The notes: a model not told the origin generated them from the letters alone. Counted from the stretch's first letter, positions 24,887 through 33,166 are shown. The stretch is DNA of 64,000 bases from Nocardia sp. alder85J (GCF_020176955.2 NZ_JAIUCZ020000001.1:744001-808000), one strand, 5' to 3'. Translations and numbers: made by a program.

Positions 24887-25318
24887 ATGGAGATGGGCGA
24901 AGCGCCGACCCGCCTGCGCAGCAAGCCGAGTTGGCTGATCAACAAGGTTTCCGCGCGGGCACATCGGGTCATCGGAGAAACGATGGCCGCTTTCGATGGG
25001 CACGCCCATCACTTCGCGATCCTCGCCGCGCTGGACGAGTTCGGCCCGGACAGTCAGGTGCGGATCGGCCAACGATGCGGAATCGACCAGAGCGACATGA
25101 ACACGATGCTCAACGAGTTGACGGAACGAGGCCACGTCGCGCGCACCCCGGACCCCAGCGACAGACGCCGCAACCGGATCACCCTGACCGCCGCCGGGCG
25201 GCGACGGCTCGACGAACTGGACACGACACTCACCGCGGTTCAACACGACATCCTGCGTGCCTTGTCGCCCAGTGAACGCGACACGCTGACCCGGCTGCTC
25301 ACCCGCATCCTCGAGTAG
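24887..25318 (+). CDS. MarR family transcriptional regulator
   Basis: A 143-aa winged-helix regulator: HHFAILAALDEFGPDSQVRI, recognition helix region CGIDQSDMNTMLNELTERGH and wing VARTPDPSDRRRNRITLT. It is divergent from the GlcG-like gene; the three TTGGTnnnACCAA sites between them probably mediate repression of both. Ligand unknown. Confidence 0.9.
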   Translation: MEMGEAPTRLRSKPSWLINKVSARAHRVIGETMAAFDGHAHHFAILAALDEFGPDSQVRIGQRCGIDQSDMNTMLNELTERGHVARTPDPSDRRRNRITLTAAGRRRLDELDTTLTAVQHDILRALSPSERDTLTRLLTRILE

Positions 25319-25452
25319 ACCGGGCTGCGTGCGAGGCCGTCACCGGATCTCGTCGGCCCCATGCCGGTCCGAGCCACCGTCCCGAGTCGTGCTCGGCGAC
25401 GGAGATGAACCCCGCCGTCGTCGGTAGCCGTCGGTCGGCGCACCCGTCCGGA

Positions 25453-26166
25453 TCAGTTCCAGGGGGCCGGCCCGGTGCCGGAATCCCAGGCGGCCAACGC
25501 CTTCGCCGCGATCAGACGGATACCGGCCTGCGCGGCGTAGGACTGCGCCTGCGCGGTGAACGCGTGGGCGGTGGTGACCACCGCGGCCACGTCGGCGTGA
25601 TGAACAGTGTGCGCGGTGCCGCCGAAGCGCTGTACGTCCGGGCTGCCGACCGTCCGGTCGGTGCGATAGCGCTTGGCCTGCAACACGATCCGGCGACCGT
25701 CCGGGGCGCGAGCGAGGATGTCGGCGCCCAGATCGCCGGGACCGCCCACCACCCGGACGTCGGTACAGCCGTCGCGGCGGCACAGCACGGCCAGCGCCTC
25801 TTCGAACTCCCTGGGCGACAACGTGTTCTGTCGCAGCGCCGCGACCAGCCGGGCATCCTCGCGAGCCCGCATCCGGCGCTTGCGCCGAATCGTGAACATC
25901 ACGGCGGCAACCGCGGCCGCGAACAGAGCTGCTCCCACCGCCGTCAGCAGTCCGGCGTGCGCGGCGGCGGCGTGGAGGGCCCGCGGGACCACCACTGCGG
26001 CAGCCGCGCCGATCAACACCACGAACGCCAGGACATCCGATGCCCGGCGCCTGCGTCGCCTACCCACTCGTGCGCTCCGCTCCGCGGCGGCGTTGCCGGG
26101 ACGGAAGGCTGCGCGGTGTGCCATCGGAACCGTCGTGGAGGCAGGCGAAGTCCGCTGTACGCGCAT
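25453..26166 (-). CDS. Membrane-anchored Mrr/restriction-endonuclease-like protein
   Basis: A 237-aa protein from ATG 26166; ATG 26124 is also possible. A basic N-terminus (VGRRRRRRASDV) precedes two hydrophobic stretches at about residues 46-65 and 70-95, then the basic linker TIRRKRRMRAREDARL. The C-terminal domain has the PD-(D/E)xK pattern of Mrr-like nucleases: SPREFEEALAVLCRRDGCTD, GPGDLGADILA and RRIVLQAKRYRTDRTVGSPD, with Asp and Gln-Ala-Lys of the active site, followed by AAVVTTAHAFTAQAQSYA. Such proteins cut modified or foreign DNA or act in membrane-linked DNA processing. No methylase or partner is adjacent. Confidence 0.83.
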   Translation of the reverse strand: MRVQRTSPASTTVPMAHRAAFRPGNAAAERSARVGRRRRRRASDVLAFVVLIGAAAAVVVPRALHAAAAHAGLLTAVGAALFAAAVAAVMFTIRRKRRMRAREDARLVAALRQNTLSPREFEEALAVLCRRDGCTDVRVVGGPGDLGADILARAPDGRRIVLQAKRYRTDRTVGSPDVQRFGGTAHTVHHADVAAVVTTAHAFTAQAQSYAAQAGIRLIAAKALAAWDSGTGPAPWN

Positions 26167-26387
26167 GGGATCGCAACGGTGACATCGTTCCATGATCACC
26201 CACACCACCGACACGAACGGATCGCCCGAACCGCGGCCGGGATGAAGTGTCCGCGCCGGCGGCACCGGTCGACTTGTCGCCGTCCACGCTCTCGGCCGCA
26301 CCGGCCGTGTTCGTCGCAGGCGGGCCGTATTCATGTGTCCCGCAACGGTGTCCGCTGGATTGTCGGGGCCTGCTCGAGCCGGACCGC

Positions 26388-27134
26388 TCAGGCGGAACGG
26401 TCCGGCTGCCGGGCCAGCAGGCTGCCCCAGCGCGGAGCGAGCGGGGCGGCGCCGAGCAGGCGCAGACACCACCACAGGGTGACCGCCACGGAATCCAGTG
26501 CTGGAACACCGGTTTCGGCCTCGACGCGATCGACGATCGGAGCCCCGTACATGTTGGTGCAGAGATAGACCAGTGCGGCGGGGTCCGTGGCGGCCAAGCG
26601 GCGGGACGGGGGAAGCAGTTCCGCGGGGGTGATGCGGGCGAAGGATTCGTTGTCGCTGAGGCCCAGGGCGTGGGCGGCGGTGACGGTGACGCCGGCCTCG
26701 GCGCAGCATGCGGTGATGCGGGTGTTCACGTCGTCGGTGTAGGGCGTCAGCAGGCCGATGCTGGTGATGCCGAATTCGCGGTAGGCGGCGGCGTACGCCA
26801 GCGTCGAGGTGGTCGCCGGAATTCCGGTGGCGGCCTCGATGCCGGCGACCATGGCCCGGTCGTGGCCGGCGCCGAGCCAGGAGCCGGCGGTGCCGTTCCA
26901 GGCGATCAGGTCGACGTCGGCGGTGGCGAGCAGTTCGGCGGCGTGGCACATGGTGGCGAGGTCGAATTGCCGGTCGGAGCTCTCGTCCAGGGCGATCCGG
27001 GTGACCGGCACGCGGGTGGCGTGGACGGTCACGTCGGTGCGCTCGGCGAGCATCCGGTAGGTCATCGGTTCCAGGCAGGTGTTGGACGAGGGCACGATCA
27101 TGCCCAGGCGCAGCGGCCGGCCGTCGCCGGTCAC
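26388..27134 (-). CDS. Asp/Glu racemase superfamily protein (arylmalonate decarboxylase/maleate isomerase-like)
   Basis: A 248-aa protein starting at GTG 27134, overlapping the hydantoinase stop by four bases. N-terminus LRLGMIVPSSNTCLEPMTYR is typical of maleate isomerases and arylmalonate decarboxylases. The second conserved cysteine is present (LVYLCTNMYG, Cys192). At the first cysteine position the sequence is IAWNGTAGSWLG with Gly81-Thr82, as in arylmalonate decarboxylase, where glycine replaces the cysteine of racemases and isomerases. That suggests a decarboxylase rather than an isomerase, though this is by residue comparison only. It ends the ring-opening operon 26388-30595. Confidence 0.82.
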   Translation of the reverse strand: MTGDGRPLRLGMIVPSSNTCLEPMTYRMLAERTDVTVHATRVPVTRIALDESSDRQFDLATMCHAAELLATADVDLIAWNGTAGSWLGAGHDRAMVAGIEAATGIPATTSTLAYAAAYREFGITSIGLLTPYTDDVNTRITACCAEAGVTVTAAHALGLSDNESFARITPAELLPPSRRLAATDPAALVYLCTNMYGAPIVDRVEAETGVPALDSVAVTLWWCLRLLGAAPLAPRWGSLLARQPDRSA

Positions 27135-28555
27135 GACCGGGCTCCGGCGGCGATCCGGGCGCGCCGGGAGCGGTAGCCGAGCCGGGGCAGGAAGCGTCCC
27201 ACCGGGCCCGGATCGTGGAAGCCGTTGTCGTCCAGCACGATCCGGCCCGCCGCCACGACCACCTGTGGCCAGCCGCGCAGCGGCATGCCCTCGAACGGGC
27301 TGAAGTCGGTGCCCATGTGCAGCTCCGCCGCGGCGACCGTGCGGATTTCGGCCGGGTCGAAGACGATCAGATCGGCGTCGTATCCCGGGGCGATCGCACC
27401 CTTGGCCGGGATCGCGTTCACCTGCGCGGGATTGGCGGCGAACAGGCTCGCGAAGCGTTGCAGCACAACGGGATCGGTGAAGGAGCCGAGCGCCTCGCCG
27501 AGGGCGGTGAAGGCGACCGGCATCCGGGTCTCGACGCCGGGCAGGCCGTGCGGCATCAGGCGGATGTCGTCGCTGTGCGCGCGCTTCTGGGTCAGGTCGT
27601 AACAGGAATGGTCGCTGGCGACGGTGTCGACGGCGCCGGTGGCGAAGCGCTCGCGCAGCGCGGCCACCGTCTGCGGCGACCGCATCGGCGGGCAGCAGGC
27701 GAACCACTCCGGGGTGATGCCCGCGTAGACGCTGTCGTCGAGAACGAGGTAGTGCGGGCAGGTTTCGGAGTGCACGGCCAGGCCGCGTGCGCGGGCGGCG
27801 GTCACCAGGTCCACCGCTCCGGGCGTGGACTGGTGCACGAAATACACCGGCGCACCGGTGTATTCGGCCATCGCCAGCACCTCCCGCACCGAGGTCTCCT
27901 CGGCCAGCTCCGGCCGGGTGCGGTGCAGGTGCTCGATGCCGATCTCGCCGGCGGCGGCGTGGTCGTGGGTGCAGTCGACGATGATCGGATCGTGCTCGGC
28001 GTGTACATAGGTGAGTCCGTCGAGGCGGGCCATCTCCCGCATCACCTTCAGGACCGTGTCGTCGTCGGCCATCGTGGTGCCGCGGTTGGTCATGTAGAGC
28101 TTCACCGAGCGGACGCCGAGTTCGGTGAGCCGCTCCAGCTGAGCGGGCACGGTCGGGTCCCAGGCGATCACCGAGGCGTGCAGGGCGACATCGCAGCGGG
28201 CCTGCCGGGCGAGGGCGAGCTTGTTCTCGATCGCCTCGAGCGGCGTCTCGGTGGCATCGCGCGGAATGCCGAAATCGAGGATCGTGGTGGTGCCGCCGCG
28301 CAGCGCCGCCGAGGTGGTGAGCGCGTAGTCGTCCAGGGTGCGGTACGGGCCGGTGATCTGGGCGACATGGCAGTGACCGTCGACGCCGCCGGGCAGCACC
28401 ACGCGGCCGCCGGCGTCGATCACGCGGTCCGCCTGCGGAACCGGTTGCCGCGCGTCGACGAGCGCGGTGATCCGCCCGCCGTCGACCACGACGTGCGCGG
28501 TGGTGGTGCGCGTCGCGTCCACGACGAGCCCGTGCGCGATGATCAGATCGGTCAT
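27131..28555 (-). CDS. Dihydropyrimidinase/hydantoinase-like cyclic amidohydrolase
   Basis: A 474-aa metal-dependent amidohydrolase. The metal ligands are visible: GGVDGHCHVAQ (HxH, about residues 58-60), the carboxylated lysine in SVKLYMTNRG (about 150), TYVHAEHDPI, YFVHQSTPGAV and the aspartate in VASDHSCYDL. The C-terminal beta-domain KGAIAPGYDADLIVFDP is typical. It opens or closes cyclic amides such as dihydropyrimidines, hydantoins or allantoin. It lies one base after the ring-opening amidohydrolase stop and overlaps the next gene, so all are one operon. It could process the product of the barbiturase-like enzyme or a parallel substrate. Confidence 0.9.
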   Translation of the reverse strand: MTDLIIAHGLVVDATRTTTAHVVVDGGRITALVDARQPVPQADRVIDAGGRVVLPGGVDGHCHVAQITGPYRTLDDYALTTSAALRGGTTTILDFGIPRDATETPLEAIENKLALARQARCDVALHASVIAWDPTVPAQLERLTELGVRSVKLYMTNRGTTMADDDTVLKVMREMARLDGLTYVHAEHDPIIVDCTHDHAAAGEIGIEHLHRTRPELAEETSVREVLAMAEYTGAPVYFVHQSTPGAVDLVTAARARGLAVHSETCPHYLVLDDSVYAGITPEWFACCPPMRSPQTVAALRERFATGAVDTVASDHSCYDLTQKRAHSDDIRLMPHGLPGVETRMPVAFTALGEALGSFTDPVVLQRFASLFAANPAQVNAIPAKGAIAPGYDADLIVFDPAEIRTVAAAELHMGTDFSPFEGMPLRGWPQVVVAAGRIVLDDNGFHDPGPVGRFLPRLGYRSRRARIAAGARS

Positions 28556-28556
28556 G

Positions 28557-29657
28557 TCACACGGCCACGATCGCGGCGATCGGCGCCTGGCCGGGCGGGG
28601 TCTGGTGTTCGGTGCCGCCCGAGACGAAGATGCGGGCGTCGCCGGTCTGACTGGCGATGATCGCACCGACCGCGGCGCGGGAGTGCCGCTCGTAGTTGAT
28701 ATCCGCGTCGGACAGCATGGTGGTCCGCTGCCCGCGCAGCAGCCCGCCCACCGGCGCCTCCGCCTTGGCGAATACCGCGGCGATCCGCTCGCGCTCGGGG
28801 TCGCCGGGCTCACAGTCGAATTCGAGTCCGGCGGCGCGCAGGGCAGCGCGCACCCCGGCCAGGTCGATCGCGTCGGCCAGAGCGGCGTGGCCGATCCGGA
28901 ACGGGCTGGTCGCCCGCGCGGAGTTGGCGAACACGATCACCTCGCAGCTGGTCAGCTCGCCGCCTGCCGAGGTGGAGGCGACATTCGAGTAGAGGGTCAG
29001 GTCGGTGGCGATCACCTCGTCGGTCACCGCCGCCGCGGCGACCTCGCCGAGCGCCAGCGCGACACCCAGCGCGGTGGCGCCGCGGGCGTACGCCTTCGAC
29101 CGGTTGGGATCGGTGGTGACCACCGTCGCGCCGCGGGCGTGCGCGTCGGCGATGCCCGCGGGAGTCAGCAACGGGCCCTTGACCTGTACGTAGTGCACGT
29201 CCTCGACGTCACAGCCGAGATCGGCGAGGGCCCGGCGGACGGCCGCCGCGACCTCCTCCACCTCGGGGGTGCGGCCGACCTCCTCGGGGCGGAAGTCGCG
29301 GGTGCGCTGCACCGACAGCGCCAGCCGCTTGTCGCCCTCCGGCGCCGTGCCCGGGGCGTCGTCGCGGGTGAACACGGTGACGTGCGGGGAGAGCACACCC
29401 TCGCAGCCACCGGACCACACGAACGCGATCTGCTGCTCGACCTCCTCCGGGGTCTGCTTGCGGACCGACGAGAGATACTGCGCGAGACTGGTTGTCGCGA
29501 AAGCGCGAGTGAAATCGTTGGCGCCGCCGTTGCCCTCGGTCTTGCCGATCGTCGCCACGATCGCAGCCGGATCGAGCGCCCCGGAATCGACCAGGGCTCG
29601 CAGGCCGCGCACGTCCCCGGGATGGGCCATCGCCAGCCGGTGCACACCGATACGCAT
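28557..29657 (-). CDS. Ring-opening amidohydrolase, barbiturase / cyanuric acid hydrolase family
   Basis: A 366-aa protein with the three-fold repeated architecture of this rare family. The three Lys/Ser pairs are visible: GKTEGNGGANDFTR (Lys39) with WSGGCEG (Ser82); VQVKGPLLT with YSNVASTSAGGE; and VFAKAEAP with FVSGGTEHQTPPGQ. ATG 29657 is preceded by GGAAGGAG. The family opens barbituric acid to ureidomalonate or cyanuric acid to carboxybiuret. No biuret hydrolase is present, which favours a barbiturate-like substrate. The neighbours (FAH-like, hydantoinase-like, decarboxylase-like) point to further breakdown. Confidence 0.9.
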   Translation of the reverse strand: MRIGVHRLAMAHPGDVRGLRALVDSGALDPAAIVATIGKTEGNGGANDFTRAFATTSLAQYLSSVRKQTPEEVEQQIAFVWSGGCEGVLSPHVTVFTRDDAPGTAPEGDKRLALSVQRTRDFRPEEVGRTPEVEEVAAAVRRALADLGCDVEDVHYVQVKGPLLTPAGIADAHARGATVVTTDPNRSKAYARGATALGVALALGEVAAAAVTDEVIATDLTLYSNVASTSAGGELTSCEVIVFANSARATSPFRIGHAALADAIDLAGVRAALRAAGLEFDCEPGDPERERIAAVFAKAEAPVGGLLRGQRTTMLSDADINYERHSRAAVGAIIASQTGDARIFVSGGTEHQTPPGQAPIAAIVAV

Positions 29658-29686
29658 TGTTCTCCTTCCGATGTCGGGTCGGGTGG

Positions 29687-30595
29687 TCAGATCGCCGTGA
29701 CCGGGTTGATCAGGCTGCCGATCCCGGTGGCGCGGCATTCCACCACATCACCGTCGGCGAGGAAGACCGGCGGCGCCATCTGGTAGCCGCAGCCGCCGGG
29801 CGTGCCGAGGGTGATGACATCGCCGGGTTCGAGGGTGATGCCCTGGGACAACCAGGCGATCACCGCGGCGGGGGAGAACAGCATGTTGCCCGCCGACTCC
29901 TGTTGCCGCACTTCACCGTTCACCAGCAGCTCGGTGGTGATCGCGGTGAGATCGCCGATCTCGTCGGCGGTGACGACCGCGGGCCCGAGCGGGCAGTAGG
30001 TGTCCTGGCCCTTGCCGTAGAAGAACTGGCTGGTCCGCAACTGGAGGTCGCGCGCCGACACATCGTTGACCAGGGTGTAGCCGAAGATGTGGCCGGGCGC
30101 GTCGGCCTCGCTGATCCAGGTGCCGCCGCGCCCGATGATCATGGTGAGTTCGGCCTCGTAGTCCAGTTTCGCGGTCAGCCGCGGATCGAGCACGATCGGG
30201 GCACCCGGGCCGACGACCGCGGTGACCGGTTTGGAGAAGAACAACGGGATCTCGGGGATCTCCACGAGAAGGTCGAGCGCCTGCGCGTTCTGCTCGATGT
30301 GGGAGCGGTAGTTCATCCCGACGCAGAAGACGTTCTTGCGGGGCCGGGGAATCGGCGCGAGGAGCGTGACATCGGCGGTATGGCACAGGTATTCGGACGA
30401 GGTGTGATCGGTGGCGGTGTCGTCCGCCCACTTCCGGGCCTGCGCCAGCGCCGCGGGGCCACCGTCGATCAGCGACAGCAGGGATCCGAAGACCGGGTCG
30501 CCACCGGAACGGCCGGTCAGATCCAGGATCTCGTCCGCGTCGCGGTGCACGCCGAGCCGGGCCTCCCCGCCCCGCGTGAAGGTCACGAATTTCAC
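29687..30595 (-). CDS. Fumarylacetoacetate hydrolase (FAH) family protein
   Basis: A 302-aa FAH-domain protein. N-terminal KFVTFTRGGEARLGV, then the catalytic core KNVFCVGMNYRSHIEQNAQA (about residues 89-108), IPLFFSKPVTAVVGP, LDYEAELTMIIGRGG with the metal-binding acidic residues and GYTLVNDVSARDLQLRTSQF, closing with LEPGDVITLGTPGGCGYQM. Family members are C-C hydrolases, decarboxylases or ureidoglycolate lyases. Start is GTG 30595. It is the first gene of the operon 26388-30595. Given the ureido product expected from a barbiturase-like enzyme, a ureido-acid lyase role is attractive but unproven. Confidence 0.88.
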   Translation of the reverse strand: MKFVTFTRGGEARLGVHRDADEILDLTGRSGGDPVFGSLLSLIDGGPAALAQARKWADDTATDHTSSEYLCHTADVTLLAPIPRPRKNVFCVGMNYRSHIEQNAQALDLLVEIPEIPLFFSKPVTAVVGPGAPIVLDPRLTAKLDYEAELTMIIGRGGTWISEADAPGHIFGYTLVNDVSARDLQLRTSQFFYGKGQDTYCPLGPAVVTADEIGDLTAITTELLVNGEVRQQESAGNMLFSPAAVIAWLSQGITLEPGDVITLGTPGGCGYQMAPPVFLADGDVVECRATGIGSLINPVTAI

Positions 30596-30628
30596 GACTG
30601 CGCCTCATCTCACCGATCCGACAATATT

Positions 30629-30640
30629 TTGGGATCCCAA
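30629..30640. promoter_or_regulatory. Palindrome TTGGGATCCCAA, candidate operator of the ring-opening operon
   Basis: A perfect 12-bp palindrome in an AT-richer setting (ATATTTTGGGATCCCAAGAT), 34 bp upstream of the FAH-family start. Symmetric TTGG...CCAA sites are typical for GntR-type repressors of catabolic operons. No such regulator gene is adjacent in the window. Confidence 0.5.
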
Positions 30641-30864
30641 GATTCTCGAATCCGTGTTACGTCCATGTTGCGCGGATCTTTCCGCCGGTATCCGGGTCGA
30701 GAAGATCGTGTTGCGGCGCAGGCGAGCGCCGGGCTTCCGACGGTGCTCGCCGGAACCCGGATGGTGCACGCGGGGCCCGTATTGCGGTGCGGGGGAATCG
30801 GTTCGGCGGGCATGCGCCGGATCGCCTGCGCCGAGTGGATCGCCCGGGCCGGTCTGATCGCCCG

Positions 30865-30980
30865 GGTCGCCCAGGTCGGCTGGGTCGCCTGCGCCGGTCT
30901 GGTCGCCCAGGTCGGCTGGGTCGCCCGGGGCGCCTGCGATCGCCTGGATCGCTCGGCCGCCCAGGTCGGTCTCATCGCCT
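30865..30980. repeat. GC-rich direct repeats, 36-bp period
   Basis: GGTCGCCCAGGTCGGCTGGG plus TCGCC occurs at 30865-30889 and exactly again at 30901-30925. Degenerate copies stand at about 30845 and 30957-30980. The units are intergenic. Confidence 0.7.
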
Positions 30981-31022
30981 GAGGTCGCACCACCTGCGTC
31001 GGGGCCGGGCGGCGCGGCAGGT

Positions 31023-32528
31023 TCAGTTCTTGCGGCAGGTGAAGTCGAGCAGTGCGGCCGCGGGATTGTCGAACCGGATATCGGTGCCGTCGCTGCCGGT
31101 TTCGAGCGGGGCGTCGGGGTCGGGTGCGAAACCGGCGTCGTCGGTGACCTCGGCCCCGCGGTAACGGACGCCGTCGGTCGCGTCCGGGTTCGGGCCGGTG
31201 AGCCACTGCGCCGCGGCGGCGGTGGGTGTCGTGCCCAGCAGGCGGACGTTGATCGTCCGGTGGACGTTGCGATCCAGATCCTCGACGACGACACGAATGT
31301 GACCGTCGGGCATCCGGACGGCGTGGGCGGCGACGTTCGCGGCCGAGTCCGACACCGATGTCGGCAGGAAGGTGCCGCCCGTCATCCGGGCTACCAGCAG
31401 CCCGGCGTAATAGGGCGGCTCGGCGTGCAGGCGGCCGGATTGCGCGGCCTTGTCGTCGGGGAAGCAGAGCCAGGTGTAGCTGCCGCAGTCGTAGGGCTGC
31501 TGGTGCATGCCGACGCCCGCGATACCCGCGGCGGCCGCGCTGAGCAGGTAGTCGACCGTCCACAGCGCCGCGCCGAAGGTGTCGGTGATGCCGGCCTGCC
31601 CGCCGCCGGAGACGCTGTTGGTCTCCGACAGGTGCACCGGCAGCCCGGCCACGGTGCCACGGCGCACCAGATCGTCGAAGACCAGCCGGGCCGCGGCGGC
31701 GGTGTTACGGGAATCGAGCTGGTCCAGCACGGCCGGATTGGCCAGCCAGGGCATCTTCCCCAGCGGGTAGTAGTGCTCGTCGAGGAATGCCGTGTTGTCC
31801 CCGAACGCCGCGAGATAGGCGGCGATCCACTGGGCCGTATCGGTCGCGCTCACGCTGCCCTGCGGGCCGCTCTGCACCGTCGAGGTGTCCGGGCCGTCGT
31901 AGCGCACACCCGGCGCGGCGGCGTCGATCGCGGTCCGGTACGCGCGGGCGTCGCTGATGTAGGTGGTGGGGGTGTACAGCTTGGCGTGCACGATGGGGAA
32001 CGAGTTGGGCTCGTTGCCGATCTGCACCGAGCGCAGTCGCGGTCCCAGCGCCGCCTGCGCCGCGTGGACCTCGTCGGCCGCCGCGGCGGGGTTGTTCGCG
32101 AGCAGGTTCACGCCCAGATCGACCGGCCATCCGCTCACCCGCGCCAGATCGTCGACCCGGGCGAGGTCGGCCGGGGTGACGACCGCGCCGCCGGGTGGCG
32201 GGGCGGCGGCGTTCTGCCAGGCGGTGGTGTCGACGGTGTTGGCGGAGAAGCGCAGTGAACCGGGTCCGAGCGTGCGCAGATATCCGGCCAGGTCGCCGGT
32301 CCCGGTGCCGACCCAGGGCTGGTGCATCACGTCCGCTTCCCAGGACAGGCCGACGAAATCGGCCGGGATGGTGCGGCCGCCGGGCACGGTGGTGTCGACG
32401 GTGATCGTCAGGACCGGATCGGACTGCGTCGCTGCGGCCGAAGGCATTGCCGCGCAGGCAAATCCGAGCAGGGTGGTGACGACCAGCGCACCCTGCCGCA
32501 ATCGTGATGTCGTCCATGTCCGTCGCAC
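31023..32528 (-). CDS. Secreted glycoside hydrolase, GH79-like (beta-glucuronidase type)
   Basis: A 501-aa protein from GTG 32528 behind GGAAGG. Signal peptide: SRLRQGALVVTTLLGFACAA, then MPSAAATQ with cleavage near residue 35. The barrel domain opens PADFVGLSWEADVMHQPWVG and has the acid/base in VQIGNEPNSF (Glu173), FLDEHYYPLG, and the nucleophile in VHLSETNSVSGGG (Glu302). Spacing and the GNEPN/SETN pair match GH79 beta-glucuronidases of bacteria. The C-terminal part is a beta-sandwich. Probably acts on glucuronide-containing polysaccharide or glycoside outside the cell. Confidence 0.83.
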   Translation of the reverse strand: MRRTWTTSRLRQGALVVTTLLGFACAAMPSAAATQSDPVLTITVDTTVPGGRTIPADFVGLSWEADVMHQPWVGTGTGDLAGYLRTLGPGSLRFSANTVDTTAWQNAAAPPPGGAVVTPADLARVDDLARVSGWPVDLGVNLLANNPAAAADEVHAAQAALGPRLRSVQIGNEPNSFPIVHAKLYTPTTYISDARAYRTAIDAAAPGVRYDGPDTSTVQSGPQGSVSATDTAQWIAAYLAAFGDNTAFLDEHYYPLGKMPWLANPAVLDQLDSRNTAAAARLVFDDLVRRGTVAGLPVHLSETNSVSGGGQAGITDTFGAALWTVDYLLSAAAAGIAGVGMHQQPYDCGSYTWLCFPDDKAAQSGRLHAEPPYYAGLLVARMTGGTFLPTSVSDSAANVAAHAVRMPDGHIRVVVEDLDRNVHRTINVRLLGTTPTAAAAQWLTGPNPDATDGVRYRGAEVTDDAGFAPDPDAPLETGSDGTDIRFDNPAAALLDFTCRKN

Positions 32529-32741
32529 AGGTGTGGCACCTTCCGCTCGGCCGGGTACCTCTCCAGTATTACGTGACCGGCACGCTGGTGCGGTAGAGGT
32601 TGTCCGTTGCCCGCGTGTCCGGCGTGCCGCGTCGTCGCGCTCGCCCTCTCTCCACCCATAGGCTCGAAATATGTTGCGCGCATGGCAGTTAGGTGTCGAT
32701 CGGATTGCCGGGAAGCGGCCGCTCGGGTGTGTCCGGGAGCC

Positions 32742-33023
32742 ATGCCGCGTGCCGAGGATCACGTGCCGGCGTTGCCGGGGCCGGTGGCCGCCGATCTTGG
32801 ATACCATGGCGGCGTGGGGTTCACCGGATTCGGTCCAGGCGATGTGGTGTATTTCCCGGAGGGGCCGTTCAGCGGTGTCTGCGGGGTCGTGCGGGAGGTC
32901 GACACTCGAAGAGCGAAACTGCGTCTGGATTTCGGGGAGGGACTCGTGCACCGGGAAGGGGGCGTGCTGCGCCAGCGATGGCACAGCCTGACCGTCGGCT
33001 TCGACGAGGTCGAACTGGCGTAG
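32742..33023 (+). CDS. Stand-alone KOW-domain protein (NusG C-terminal-like)
   Basis: A small protein of about 93 aa; the start is uncertain (ATG 32742 after GGGAG, GTG 32814 or ATG 32682). The C-terminal 70 residues match the KOW domain of NusG: GPGDVVYFPEGPFSGVCGVV (compare G-D-x-V-x-x-x-x-G-P-F), REVDTRRAKLRLDFGEG and a final strand VGFDEVELA. In NusG this domain touches ribosomal protein S10 or Rho. There is no NGN domain, so it is not NusG itself. It may bind RNA or ribosome components. It is divergent from the GH79 gene. Confidence 0.55.
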   Translation: MPRAEDHVPALPGPVAADLGYHGGVGFTGFGPGDVVYFPEGPFSGVCGVVREVDTRRAKLRLDFGEGLVHREGGVLRQRWHSLTVGFDEVELA

Positions 33024-33069
33024 CGGGAGCGGCGCAGATCGGACCGGCCGCGAGCGGCACCGCCGCAAG

Positions 33070-33134
33070 CCGCATAGGCGCGGGCGGCACCCGCTCAGGC
33101 CGCATCGACTCAGGCCGCATAGGCGCGGGCGGCA
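33070..33134. repeat. 20-bp direct repeat, 45-bp period
   Basis: CCGCATAGGCGCGGGCGGCA at 33070-33089 recurs exactly at 33115-33134, with related pieces between and after. It lies between the stop codons of two convergent genes. Confidence 0.7.
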
Positions 33135-33166
33135 TCGGCGCGGGCCGAATCATGGCTGCCGCGTGC

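Larger units (their letters stand above)
30596..31022. other. Intergenic stretch with a palindrome and direct repeats
   Basis: No gene was found in these 427 bases. It holds the palindrome at 30629-30640 upstream of the ring-opening operon and the GC-rich direct repeats at 30865-30980. Open frames here come from the repeats and look non-coding. Confidence 0.5.

Noticed and set aside
30605-31563. Long minus-strand frames rich in Ala, Thr, Gln and Trp over the direct repeats
   Set aside because: They arise from the GC-rich repeats and the antisense of the glycosidase gene; no start site or family pattern supports them.
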